Below are positions 10,223 to 20,632 of a stretch of DNA of 64,000 nt, piece by piece. Made by a program: the position numbers and the translations under genes. The stretch lies in assembly GCA_026122225.1 (NCBI GenBank), contig JANEZZ010001492.1:124001-188000 (forward strand), written 5' to 3'. Positions within the stretch are counted from its first letter, which is position 1. Each line of letters starts with the position of its first letter. Under the pieces are notes generated by a model. It was not told the DNA's origin. It did not search any database and worked only from the letters and a program-made list of their open reading frames with translations. The stretch comes from Heloderma charlesbogerti. Lineage: Eukaryota > Chordata > Lepidosauria > Squamata > Helodermatidae.

Positions 10223-11704
10223 TGTTTAGGAAGCATTAGTAACAACAAAGCTAGCGGAGATGACAGTATTCCAGCCGAGCTATTTAAAATCCTAAAAGAT
10301 GATGCTGTTAAAGTGCTGCATTCAATATGCCAACAAATCTGGAACACTCAACAGTGGCCACAAGACTGGAAAAGGTCAGTTTACATTCCAATTCCAAAGA
10401 AGGGCAACGCCAAAGAGTGTTCAAACTACCGCACCATTGCGCTCATTTCACATGCCAGCAAGGTGATGCTCAAAATCCTACAAGCTAGGCTTCAGCAGTA
10501 TGCGAACCGAGAACTACCGGAAGTACAAGCTGGGTTTAGAAGAGGCAGAGGAACGAGAGATCAAATCGCCAACATTCGCTGCATCATGGAGAAAGCAAGA
10601 GAATTCCAGAAAAACGTCTATTTCTGCTTCATTGACTACGCTAAAGCCTTTGATTGTGTGGATCACAACAAACTGTGGCAAATTCTTAAAGTGATGGGAG
10701 TACCAGACCACCTTACCTGTCTCCTGAGAAACCTGTACGAGGGTCAAGAAGCAACAGTAAGAACCAGACATGGAACAACCGAGTGGTTCAAAATTGGGAA
10801 AGGAGTACGACAAGGCTGCATATTGTCACCCTGCTTATTTAACTTATATGCAGAGTACATCATGAGAAATGCCGGGTTGGATGAATCAGAGGTCGGAATT
10901 AAGATTGCCGGGAGAATTATCAACAACCTCCGATATGCAGACGATACCACCCTAATGGCAGAAAGCGAAGAGGATCTCAAGAGCCTCTTGTTGAGGGTGA
11001 AAGAGGAGAGTGCAAAAGCTGGTTTGAAACTCAACATTAAAAAAACTAAGATCATGGCATCTGGCCCTATCACTTCCTGGCATATAGAAGGGGAAGAAAT
11101 GGAAGCAGTGACAGATTTTACTTTCCTGGGCTCCAAGATCACCGCAGACGGTGACTGTAGCCATGAAATTAAAAGACGCTTGCTCCTTGGGAGGAAAGCT
11201 ATGGCAAACCTAGACAGCATAGTAAGAAGCAGAGACATCACCTTGCCGACAAAGGTCCGTCTAATCAAAGCTATGGTTTTCCCAGTAGTAATGTATGGCT
11301 GTGAGAGCTGGACTATAAGGAAGGCTGAGCGCCGAAGAATTGATGCTTTCGAACTGTGGTGCTGGAGAAGACTCTTACGAGTCCCCTGGACTGCAAGGAG
11401 GTCAAATCAGTCCATCCTAAAGGAAATCAACCCTGACTGCTCATTGGAAGGACAGATACTGAAGCTGAAGCTCCAATATTTTGGCCACCTAATGCGAAGA
11501 GAAAACTCTCTGGAAAAGACCCTGATGCTGGGAAAGACTGAAGGCAAAAGGAGAAGGGGACGGCAGAGGATGAGATGGCTAGATAGCATCACGGATGCAA
11601 TGAATATGAACTTGAGCACGCTCCGGGAGAGAGTGCAGGACAGGAAGGCCTGGCGTGCTATGGTCCATGGGGTCACGAAGAGTCGGACACGACTGAACGA
11701 CTGA
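10223..11704 (+). CDS. BovB ORF2 reverse transcriptase, 5'-partial but open to the natural stop
   Basis: Continuous frame of about 490 codons from the truncation point to TGA (11702-11704). In order: NKASGDDSIPAELFKILKDD, IPIPKKGNAKECSNYRTIAL, a template-grip GFRRGRGTRDQI, FCFIDYAKAFDCVDH, GKGVRQGCILSPCLF, the intact catalytic box LRYADDTTLM (YADD at 10934-10945), GLKLNIKKTKIMASGP, FLGSKITADGDCSHEIKRRL, and the C-terminal GCESWTIRKAERRRIDAFEL and RRLLRVPWTARRSNQSILKE. The frame runs upstream to an ATG at 10103, but those first 40 codons are antisense CR1, so that start is fortuitous. Without the endonuclease it should not mobilise itself. It is the only RT in the window with an unbroken catalytic box. 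Confidence 0.85.
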   Translation, partial: CLGSISNNKASGDDSIPAELFKILKDDAVKVLHSICQQIWNTQQWPQDWKRSVYIPIPKKGNAKECSNYRTIALISHASKVMLKILQARLQQYANRELPEVQAGFRRGRGTRDQIANIRCIMEKAREFQKNVYFCFIDYAKAFDCVDHNKLWQILKVMGVPDHLTCLLRNLYEGQEATVRTRHGTTEWFKIGKGVRQGCILSPCLFNLYAEYIMRNAGLDESEVGIKIAGRIINNLRYADDTTLMAESEEDLKSLLLRVKEESAKAGLKLNIKKTKIMASGPITSWHIEGEEMEAVTDFTFLGSKITADGDCSHEIKRRLLLGRKAMANLDSIVRSRDITLPTKVRLIKAMVFPVVMYGCESWTIRKAERRRIDAFELWCWRRLLRVPWTARRSNQSILKEINPDCSLEGQILKLKLQYFGHLMRRENSLEKTLMLGKTEGKRRRGRQRMRWLDSITDAMNMNLSTLRERVQDRKAWRAMVHGVTKSRTRLND

Positions 11705-11725
11705 ACAACAACAACAACAACAACA
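10223..11725 (+). mobile_element. BovB (RTE) LINE, 5'-truncated, with 9-bp target duplication
   Basis: Inserted into the antisense CR1. A TTATTGACA duplication flanks it (10214-10222 and 11726-11734). The 3' end is CTGAACAACAACAACAACAA, the short CAA tail of BovB. The 5' end starts inside the RT region, so the endonuclease and 5' UTR are missing. It postdates the CR1. Confidence 0.9.
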
Positions 11726-12901
11726 TTATTGACACTCTTAAAGAACTCTAAAAGGTTAGTGAGACAGGACTTACCTTTGCAGAAGCCATGTTGATTCCTT
11801 TTCAGCAGGGCTTGTCCTTCTGTATTCTTACTAATTTTATCTTTAATCATGCTTCAACCAATTTACCCATAATACATGGCTTGTAATTTCCTGGATCCCT
11901 CCTGGATCCCTTTATATAGGCTGTCTTCCAGTCCTCTGGTACAGAGGCTGATTTTAGTGACATGTTGCATATATTGGTTAGAAGATGAGCAATTTCATAT
12001 TTGAGTTTTTTTAAGTATTCTAGAATGGTTATCATCTGGGGCTGGTGATTTATTTGCTTTCAGTTTATCAAGGTTCAGAACTTCATCTTTTGTCACCACT
12101 ATTTGCCTCAGTTCCTCAGACTCCCTTCCTGAAAACATCAGTTAATGCACAGGTATTTGTCCTATATCTCCTGCAGTGAAGGCCAATGAAAAGAATTCAT
12201 TCAGCAATCTCCTTGCTCTCCTTTTTTACTCCTTTAGCTCCATTGCCATCCAATGGTCCAACTGCCTCCCTAGCTGGTTTCCTGCTTTTGATATATTTAA
12301 AGAATACTGTATTGTTGGCCTTGATATTGTTAGCAATATGCTCTTCAAACTGCTTTTTTGCATCTCTTATTGTCTGCTTGCATCACTTTTGTGCAACCTT
12401 GTGCTCCCTTTTGTTTTCCTCACTTGGGCAAGACTTCCATTTTCTGAAGGAAGCTCTTTTTTTCTCTAACAGCATCTTAGACACTGCTCGTTAACCATGC
12501 TGGTGACCTCTTGGACTTGCTACTTCTTTTCCTAACCTGTGGTATACACTTTAGCTGAGCTTCTATCATTGTGGCTTTAGTAACCTCCAAACATTTTGAA
12601 GGGATTTAACCCTCTTGACTTCTTTTTCACCAGTTCCCTCATTTTAGAGAAGTTTCTTCATTTGAAATCAAATGTGAGAGTGTTGGACTTCCTGGGCAAT
12701 TTTCCACTCAAATATATATTAAATCTGATATCACTGTGGTCACTATTTCCAATTGGTTCAATAACATTTACATCTCGTACTAGGTCCCAGGTGACACCAC
12801 TTAGGATCATAGCCAGGGTCGCTTCCCTGCTGGGTGGTTCCATGACCAATTGTTCTAGGGCACAATCATTTAGGGCATCAAAAAATGTAACCTCTTTGTT
12901 G

Positions 12902-13445
12902 TAGGGATGGCGTGGATGCCCAACTGATTCTGGGAGTCCGTCAGGCTCCCCCACACCCCCACCGCCAGACTGTGCCCATTGAGCCTCTGGCTTCACTCGC
13001 CCCCACTCGCTCCCTCCAGGATGTTTCCTGCACTCACCCAGACCCGTCCGTGAGTGCCCGCCATTTTGACAAGCTTATTTTTTTCAGAAAAAAGGAAGTA
13101 ATTAAAATGCACATATTTAAATATGCACAAATTCGGGCTGGGAAAGGCTGATCTATGTAATATTAGAGGTATAAATGGCCCATTTACACCTCTAATTTTG
13201 CTTATATCAAACTCTCCCAGCCTAAAGTTGCACATATTTAAATATGCGGATTTTTAATGACCTCCTTTTCCTCGTAAAAATAAGCTCGGCAAAAAAGTGG
13301 ATGCTCATGGATGAGATCCAGGGTGAGTGTGGGTGGTTTGACGAGCTCGTGGGGACTGGAGCGTGGGTCCAGGGAGGTTCGAGTGGGGGCAGAGCTACAG
13401 CAGGCGCCAGCTGATACCGAACAGGGATGGGTTCATCCATCCCTA
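12902..13445. mobile_element. hAT-type palindromic element, copy B
   Basis: 544 bp. Termini TAGGGATGG and CCATCCCTA; perfect 8-bp duplication CTTTGTTG (12894-12901, 13446-13453). Removing it rejoins the CR1. The core (about 13070-13290) is a palindrome: AAGCTTATTTTTTTCAG pairs with the inverse AAAATAAGCTCGGC, and each arm carries its own small palindrome CACATATTTAAATATGC. Outward donor-like sites: minus-strand GGGTGAGTG at 13032-13038, plus-strand AGGGTGAGTG at 13319-13328. No transposase. Confidence 0.85.
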
Positions 13446-13664
13446 CTTTGTTGTGATTGGAATATGCATTTATCCAGTCAATGTGGGTGTAATTGAAATC
13501 ATCAGTTATTACACACTTCCTTGTTTGGAGGCCTCCCTGATTTTGTTTTCCATCTCAAAGTCACCCTGAGCATTCTGGTCTAGCACATTCCTTGCACTAA
13601 ATTAGTTTTGGAGCCTGGTATTGTCATCCACAGCACTTCTGTGGAACAGCCTACCCCTTTTAGG

Positions 13665-14229
13665 TAGGGATGTACGAATCCCTTACCTTGTTCCTCTGAG
13701 GGGCATCCATGGTGGGGGGGAGGCGATCCGTCCCTCCTCCCAGAATCCTGCCCAGCCAGCTCCACTCCACAGCAAGGCTGAGGAGCTGCTGGCTGGGGCA
13801 GGCTGCAGCTGGACTTCCAGCCACTGCCGGGCTGCAGCCGCAAATGGCGGCTGCTATGCCGGCCGCGTCCCTGCCAAGCCGTCATAGGCTACGTAAGTAT
13901 CTACATAGCCTATCACGGCAAAAGGCAGGGACACAAATGGCGGCTGCTATGCCATTTGCGTCCCTGCCTTTTGCCGTGATAGGCTATGTAGATTCTTACA
14001 TAGCCTATGACAGCTTGGCAGGGACGCAGCCAGTGTAGCGGCCGCCATTTGCGGCCGCAGCCCGGCAGCAGCCAGAAGACAAACCAGAGCCAGAGCTGCC
14101 ATTGGAGCCAGGTAGGCTCTGTCCCAGGGGGGATTCCGCGGGGGGGGGGATTGTTCCGTTCCACCACGGACTCCGGCAGGCTGGATTCTAAAGAACTGGA
14201 GTCTGTGGCGGAATTCTCCAACATCCCTA
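13665..14229. mobile_element. hAT-type palindromic element, copy C
   Basis: 565 bp. Starts TAGGGATGTACGAATCCCTT, ends AATTCTCCAACATCCCTA; perfect 8-bp duplication CTTTTAGG (13657-13664, 14230-14237). The core 13865-14033 is one palindrome centred near 13949 that contains two GATAGGCTA...TAGCCTATC hairpins and a central GGCAGGGACACAAATGGC hairpin. Donor-like sites face outward: minus-strand CAAGGTAAGG at 13682-13689 and plus-strand CAGGTAGGC at 14109-14117. Same subfamily as copy E. Confidence 0.87.
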
Positions 14230-14761
14230 CTTTTAGGTGTTCTAGTCCACTCGACACATTGCCCCCTTTGATGTACAGGGCAACACCTCTCCCAGTACAC
14301 CCTTCCCTGTCCTTCCTGTAGAGTTTATATCCAGAGACAACCGTATCCCACTGGTTCTCTCCATTCCACCAAGTTTCTGTAATGCCCACTATATCCAGGT
14401 TCTCCTTTAAACCAAGCACTCCAACTCTCCTGTTTTGGCTTGGAAGCTTCTAGCATTTGCATAGAAACACTTATACAGTGTCCCTCCCCAGATGTCTCTG
14501 CATCTTTTGCTATGGCACTTAGGCCTCTTTGATTGGCTATCATGTTCTACCATGTACTCATGGCCTATTTCCTTCCCTTCTACATTTGTGCAATCAAAAA
14601 CATTTTCATCTTCATCCCCTTTGGATGATAACCCAAACTGGATGCTTCCTAGCTCCTGTCAGCTTTCCTTTGCCCGCTAGACCACAATGATTTTAAAGCT
14701 CAGTGTGTGAAATCTACAATTTAATTCCTGACCACAACTCATGTCAAGACTGGATGACTTA

Positions 14762-14851
14762 CAGTGCAATCCTATACATGGCTTCTCAGAAGTTAGTCTT
14801 ATTAAGGTCAATGGGGCATACTCCCAGGTAAGTTTATATAGGATTGCAGTC
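14762..14851. mobile_element. Palindromic TWA-flanked MITE
   Basis: 90-bp foldback from CAGTGCAATCC to GGATTGCAGTC with perfect TTA flanks (14759-14761, 14852-14854). Confidence 0.65.
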
Positions 14852-16560
14852 TTAATAGGCATGCTCTCTCTTCAAACGTCCCTGTAATGGTACTTACTCT
14901 TTGGGCACATCAATCATTCTACTTTTAATTTTCTTTGTCTATTATTTTAGGCTTTTGAATATGTTTTTGTTTATTTCTTATATTAAAAAGAAGACCAAAT
15001 AATCCCCTCACATCAGTTTTGTGTAGCTAGCCAAATTCTCTATCCTGACAGTTCTAGTTCAGGCTTCCAGCTGAGATTTATTCGTCACAACGTTTTAAAA
15101 ATCCTGATCTCACCGGGTTTCTGCCATGCATTTCAAGATCGTTTCTCCTTCAGGGCAGGCACTGTATGAACAGCTGAGAAAGAAATTTACCAGAGGAGAC
15201 AGGCAGGCAGTTTGCATTTTGTGGCTTACTCTCCAGATAAAGTTTCTGAATAGTAGCCCCAGCTACCTTATATTTAATCCTTAATAGGGTGTGGTGTCTC
15301 CCCCATGGTGGCCCCACCCCACAAAAAACCTTTGTTCTGTTGATAATGTTAAGTGTGGGGTTAACATTACACATACTATTCACAAACCTTGCCCAGTTCC
15401 TCATTTCAAGATTAGAATGGAAAAACGTGTCTGAAAGTGCCCCGTATCTGAGCTTCCCATTTCATTATATTTCCCACCCCAATCCAAGAGATAAGCTTTT
15501 TAGAAAAGAGTGGTTCTGAATACAATCTCCGATGTTGCACATGATAGAGTGCTTGTTTTCATGCACACACACTTGGAATAAACCTGATGTTTCAAATTGC
15601 TATTTTCTACACCTCGCTTCAGAGACATCTTGGCCAATTAGTGTAATATCACAGCTACATGGAGTTATTGCATCTCCAGCTGTGCATTGCTAATAATAAA
15701 CCTACCCACAGGATAAAGCTGCCATATGGCCAATGGTCAAAGAAGCACAAAATGTGTATTGGGGGCAGGAGCGGGAGGGAGTGCTATGTGCTTGTCAACA
15801 GTAAATGGATATATGTCATGGAAATCAGGCTTGGAAGATGCTGCATTTTTTTTTTTAAATCCCCATCTCATGGTTTTCACTGCTGTGCAGAATATTTCAC
15901 ATGAAATTCAATAGGTGGATAAAGTATCACAAATGGATACAGAAGAATTCAAACATAGAAAGATAAAGGAAGGGTGTTAATATAACACAAGTGCATGGTG
16001 TAGAAATGAGACAGGATTGAGACATAATTCTCCTCACTTCAGGGGAAGGAATCAAGTTCCATGGTAAAATAAATTCCATTGCCAGCCCTTCCTTTTTCCA
16101 TCATTTCAAACAGCTTCCAGATTCCCCCCCCCCCGTCCTCTTTTTTCATTTTTCAGCAGAGAAAGCAGATTTCAAGGCAGCTCTGAGCTTGGAGACCAGA
16201 GTCCAAGGGACTGAGAGAAGGGCTGAAGGACCTCTCTCTACAGGGGAAACTCTGCTGATACACCAGCAAAGATAAGCAGGAAGTGTGACCGTTCCTTTCT
16301 GACTGTAAGATTAAAGTGGTACCATGGAAGAAGTTAATTAAATCCCCTGGTTCTTCATTTGCATAGTTATTTATGAACTCTCCATTTTAATTAGCTATAT
16401 CTATAAGCGTGGGGGGGAGGGGTTTGTCCTTTTTTGTGGGTGTGCAGTATTTAGGAGCCAGCAAGGTTTCTAGATGCCAGCTTGTTATGAGGTAGGATGA
16501 GAAACCAGTGAGAGAAGAGAACTTGGTCTTGTTCATGCATTCTGGTCTGATTTATTATGT
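14852..16560. other. Unassigned
   Basis: No gene or family recognised. A poly-C run (about 16126-16135) and a G-rich run (about 16410) are present. No TE termini with duplications found. Confidence 0.35.
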
Positions 16561-16645
16561 ATTTATTATGTATCTATGTATTAATTACATTTCTATACCA
16601 CTCAATAACCAAAGCTCTCTGGGTGGTTCACAAAAATTATTATTT
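16561..16645 (-). mobile_element. L2-type LINE 3' tail, antisense
   Basis: ACATTTCTATACCACTCAAT, then CCAAAGCTCTCTGGGTGGTT and CACAAAAATT: inverse of the L2 3' end. Confidence 0.65.
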
Positions 16646-16728
16646 ATGATTTCCCTCTCCTTTTGCTTTCCTTCCAGGAGGTGCTTAAAACTGAAAGGTG
16701 CCAGGGTTCAAGCCCACATGGAAACCAT

Positions 16729-17170
16729 TAGGGATGGGGGAGAAATTTGTTTGGTTTGGTTTTGATGCCAACTTGCCATATTGTTCATGTTTTGAACCAA
16801 TACATGAACTGAAACTCAGTTATCCTTCAAAGTTCATCCTTCCCCAAATTTTGCAATAGAGTTCTCCAATGGAAAAAAAGTGTACAGAAATGCATATATT
16901 AGTGAAAATAACATTAAAATGCATTATAGTTGGAAAATTGCTTGCAAAAAAATGTGTATATCAGACAACATTGCATTAAAAATGCATGGGTTAGGAGAAA
17001 TGTGCACAAAATACATACAATTTTTCATGCAAACTTAAAAAGGAATCTGAAAGTTTGGGAGAAACTGAATTAAGATTGGAAACATTCTTGCATTTTGGGA
17101 TGAGCCAAATGTAAGTTTGGGAAAATGAGAAACGGTGAGAAACCAAAATTGACAGATTCATCCATCCTGG
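16729..17170. mobile_element. hAT-type element, copy K (AT-rich subfamily)
   Basis: 442 bp beginning TAGGGATGGGGGAGAAATTT and ending TTCATCCATCCTGG. Flanks GAAACCAT (16721-16728) and GAAATCAT (17171-17178) agree at 7 of 8 positions. The interior is AT-rich, with repeated TGCATATATTAG and TGCATTATAG motifs, unlike the GC-rich copies. A decayed inverse relative lies at 47745-48108. Confidence 0.65.
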
Positions 17171-18461
17171 GAAATCATAGCACCTACTCTGGAATGAAAA
17201 GGGATGGAAATGTGGAGATGAGAACTGAATAGGAAAGAAAGGGAGAATAAATGAAGTGTGAGATAAAGAAGGAGTAAGGAATGGAAGGTGCAGCAGAAAA
17301 GGAGAAAGACAAGTAAGGGTGTAGGTAGATGTAACTTCTAAGTATGGTGGAATTGGTTTGAAACACATATATTGCATTCCAAGGCATTTGTCTTCAGGAG
17401 AGAAAATGTGTGTTTAAGAACCACTTCCATCACACTTCAGAATGTCTGTCCACACCCCACGAAAGAACCAGAGAGAAGAATGAATTCTGAAGACCTTGTC
17501 TATGCAGGTGCTTGGAATTGCCTGGCTGCGTTCTTTTAACAAAAGCAAGGCAAACTATTAAAACATCCCCTGTCTTCATTATCACAGCACTGGATAATGG
17601 AGTTAGATAAAGTGTTGAGAGGGAATGTAGAAGCTGAAGTAAGAGAAGGGAAAGAAAAGTTTAGCTAAAGTAACGTAAGATGTGCTGGAGGCCACGTTCT
17701 ACCAACAGCAGAGCATGTGGGAGAAAGAGGAACCATCTTCCTGCCTTCTTCAGCCCCCCCAGTTGTCTGGCTTATTTTTTTAAGGCACCAGTAATTATTG
17801 GGTGCCTGTATTTTTTCACCCTTCTCTAAAAGTCATTTATGAATCACTAGCTGCTTTCACACTGTATTCTATCTGAGCATATTTCACTTGTTGTATCCCG
17901 TGTTGTATCCCGTGTTAGACTTCAGTTAGGCTAACATTGGATACAACCCACTGGATACAATTCAATACTGCCCTACATATGCTGCTGCACTCACCAGGCA
18001 TATGTCATCCTTGTTTGCTTTGGGGCAAAAGAAACATAATGGGATCCCATTTAAAACTGAGTAATGTTGCCAAAATTGCAAATGAGCTGGTTGAGAATTT
18101 GAACGGGTCCAGCTGGTAATCCTCTGCTGTATTGCAAACTGAGTGCCATCTTCCCGAAATGTTCTTCTTCACTTTGGAATGTAAAATGAGATTCTGTGCA
18201 TGAGCCATCAGCTGTCAGTGGACCAGGCTCTCAAAGCCGGCTACTTGGTAGGCAGCACATGTGTTAATGGGTCACAGAGGTGGCCAGTTTACCAAGTTCT
18301 TTAACCAGTTATACAGTGAATTAACTGGTTCCATTACATTGTGAACCATGTGACCAGACTGTCTACCCAAGCAGGCTTTGATTTTGTGGGTCAATTCTCT
18401 TGGGTGTTTGTTTTTTTTGCAAAGGTTTCATATGATGGTTGCCCCTCAGCTAGACCTATAA
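17171..18461. other. Unassigned
   Basis: No family recognised. A 13-bp direct repeat (TGTTGTATCCCGT) is seen near 17890-17914. Confidence 0.35.
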
Positions 18462-18886
18462 GGGTGCAATCCTATTCAGATAGGCGGCCGCCTCCAAACT
18501 CAGAGGCGACCACCTATCCAAAGCAGGGCAGGAGAAGCATGGAGGGGATTGTTCCCTCTGCACTTCTCCTGCTCTGCATTTTTGGCTAGATAGCCGATTG
18601 TGGCAGGGGAGGAGGCCGCTGTATGACACATTGCATGCGTCGTACAGGCATTTCTGCCCTCCCCGCCCTGGAATGTCCCCAGACACGCCCCTTTTTGGCC
18701 ACTCCACACTCCTCTTGTGAGCGTGGAGGACTGGGCTGTTCTGTGCTGCCTCCAAGGCAGCACGGAATGGGGAGAGGTCAGTTCTCTGGGAACTGACCTC
18801 AGAGCATGAGCTCCAAGGTTGGTTCCCAGATAACAACATATCCAATGGCTGTCTAGCCACTATCTAGCAGCCATAGGATTGTTCCC
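18462..18886. mobile_element. TWA-flanked element, longer GC-rich relative of the GGGTGCAATCC MITEs
   Basis: 425 bp from GGGTGCAATCC to GGATTGTTCCC with perfect TAA flanks (18459-18461, 18887-18889). Outer arms pair (CCTATTCAGATAG with TAGCAGCCATAGG). Inner hairpins include CTTCTCCTGCTCTGC against GCAGGGCAGGAGAAG and TGCTGCCTCCAAGGCAGCA. No coding capacity. Confidence 0.65.
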
Positions 18887-19164
18887 TAACTGTCTCTAGT
18901 TCCTGAGTGTGCTTATTTGGGTAGGATGGTAGGGACCGAGTTACTGGTGCTGGGAGCTACAGTTCCCATAGGGTAGTATAAGGTAGCATAAAGTGCATCC
19001 CTGCAGCATATTTAATATAATATAATATAATAAAGGTACATGCAAGAACCAACAGAATGAGGTGGAAGAGACTTATCAGAAAAGAGACACATTTTTTTTC
19101 TGAATGTTCTCTGAGAAAGCTTATCATTATTGAGCCAATTCCAAGCCAAGCTGAGAGGGATTTG
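18887..19164. other. Unassigned
   Basis: Contains a short (ATAAT)n run near 19015-19033. Nothing else recognised. Confidence 0.35.
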
Positions 19165-19397
19165 CTCATCAATATAAGAACAGAAAAAGAGCCAAGATCC
19201 AGAGCCATTCTGTATCAGACTAAGGGTCGATCTAGTCCAGCATTCTGTTCACACAGTGGCCAACCAGCTGCCTGTGAGACACCCACAAGTAGGACATGAC
19301 TGCAACAGCACTATCCCACTCATGTTCCCCAGCAACTGGTATACAGAAGTATACAGTACATAACCATCGTGACTAGTAGCCATTGACAGTATCTGAA
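19165..19397 (-). mobile_element. CR1 LINE 3' fragment, antisense
   Basis: TCTAGTCCAGCATTCTGTTC, then ACACAGTGGCCAACCAGCTG and CCCCAGCAACTGGTATACAG: the same 3' region as the CR1 at 8725. Confidence 0.8.
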
Positions 19398-19678
19398 ATG
19401 CAGAAGAAGACATCTACATGGCAACAGCATATCCTTCCAGTGCAGCACCATAGTGCATGCTGAAAAGGCATGGGGAAAATGTAGGGAGGAATGCATTATC
19501 CTGGGGCACTCACCATGCTAAGAAAGGAAACTGCATAGCCAGGCCTGTTCCACAATTGTTCCCACCAGACCGGTTCAGTTCAAAGGTCATTCTGGATCTT
19601 GGTCAAGGGAACACAGTAAACCATCCCCCAAACCATCCATCACCATACTTTGAGTGAAGATATTGAGTGGGTTGCAGA

Positions 19679-20437
19679 TAGGGATGTCAGAGAATTTCTC
19701 CATGAATCTCGGGGAGGCCGAATGCCAGCGCATTCGGCCCCCCGAAATTGGTGGAGAAATGGTCTGCCCCCCCCCGCCCCCCCGGGACGGGACTTACCTT
19801 GGTCGAATGTCCCTGGCGGCAGTGGCTCCGGCAGCGGTGCGGTGGCGCTGCGGCAGCGGTGCGGCGGCCAGTCTTCCGACCGGCTGCCGCCGCCACCATT
19901 TCCAAGTAAAAACAAACAAACAAACAAGCAAACGTGATAGGCTGTGTAAAGATTTACATAGCCTATCACGGCTAGATTTTAAAAAAACACTGTGATAGGC
20001 TAAGTAAATGTTTACGTAGCCTATCACGGCTGACTTGGGGGGGGGGGAAAGCGTGTACGCAAATGGCGGCGCCCATGGGCACCGCCATTTGCATACATGC
20101 TTTTTTTTTATTTTTTCAAAGTCAGCCGTGATAGGCTAAGTAAACATTTACGTAGCCTATCACGGCTGACTGCAGGGACGCAAACGGCGGCGGCTATGGC
20201 CGCCGCCATTTGCGTCCCAGCAGGACTACAGGATTCACGGCTGGAGGGACAGGGTGCCTCCCCCCCCGGCCAGAATTTCGGTGGGGAGGGACGGGGCGCC
20301 TCCCCCCCGGCCAGAATTTCAGTGGGGAGGGACGGGGCGCCTCCCCCCTGCCAGAATTTTGGGGGGAGGGACGGAGCGCCTCCCCCCCACCGCGAAGCAA
20401 GCTTCGGGATCAGGTAAGTGACTTTCGTCCATCCCTA
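19679..20437. mobile_element. hAT-type palindromic element, copy D
   Basis: 759 bp. Starts TAGGGATGTCAGAG, ends ACTTTCGTCCATCCCTA. Flanks GTTGCAGA (19671-19678) and GTTCCAGA (20438-20445) match at 7 of 8. Hairpins: GATAGGCTG...TAGCCTATC (19933-19976), its relative (19988-20035), a central GCAAATGGCGGCGCCCAT hairpin (20051-20100), the mirrored GATAGGCTA hairpin (20120-20170), and GGGACGCAAACGGCGGCG...GTCCC (20175-20218). Outward donor-like sites: minus-strand AAGGTAAGT (19792-19800) and plus-strand CAGGTAAGTG (20411-20420). Closest relative of copy A. Confidence 0.87.
20243..20392 (+). repeat. GC-rich tandem repeat in copy D, unit about 41 bp
   Basis: GGAGGGAC starts recur at 20243, 20285, 20326 and 20365, giving units of 42, 41 and 39 bp. 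Each reads GGAGGGACGGGGCGCCTCC, then poly-C and GGCCAGAATTTC. Copy A has one unit. Copy G has several in inverse orientation, and the left arms of copies C and E hold related inverse units. Confidence 0.85.
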
Positions 20438-20449
20438 GTTCCAGACTTA

Positions 20450-20575
20450 GGGTGCAATCCTATGCATGTTTAGACAGAAAAAAGTCCTACAGCTTCCAGC
20501 ATGCCACTGTCAGCCATGAAGCATACTGGGAGTTGAAGGACTTTTTTCTGTCTAAACATGCATAGGATTGCACCC
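20450..20575. mobile_element. GGGTGCAATCC palindromic MITE, near-perfect foldback
   Basis: 126 bp. Arms of about 57 bp pair almost perfectly (GGGTGCAATCCTATGCATGT with ACATGCATAGGATTGCACCC). Flanks TTA (20447-20449) and TAA (20576-20578) differ at one base. Inserted in the split palindrome of 19666-21141. Confidence 0.8.
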
Positions 20576-20632
20576 TAAGTTCATGCTTAGAATAGATCCA
20601 TTGAAACCAATGGGACTTAAATTAGCCATGAC

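Larger units (their letters stand above)
8725..14690 (-). pseudogene. Long CR1 LINE, antisense, interrupted by at least three insertions
   Basis: The 3' end (AACATAAGAACATAAGAAGA, 8729 onward) is at the left and the 5' end near 14690. Net length after removing insertions is about 3.2 kb. Right to left: the endonuclease N-terminus with GITETWWNGENQWD (14325-14419), a central region (12658-12900), RT fingers with VPEDWKTAYI, GNYKP and LLKRNQHGF (12035-11755), the catalytic box reading FVND instead of FADD (9897-9908), and the C-terminus with LGEWASKWQMRFNVSNCKVM (9922-9584). Many frameshifts and stops. Interrupted by a BovB (10223-11725), two hAT-type elements (12902-13445, 13665-14229) and probably a LINE tail near 9165-9265. 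Each removable insertion restores CR1 continuity. Confidence 0.85.

Noticed and set aside
19650..20027. Overlapping frames with glycine- and arginine-rich peptides around copy D
   Set aside because: They lie within the hAT-type element and its hairpins. Frames are open on both strands and no domain is recognisable.
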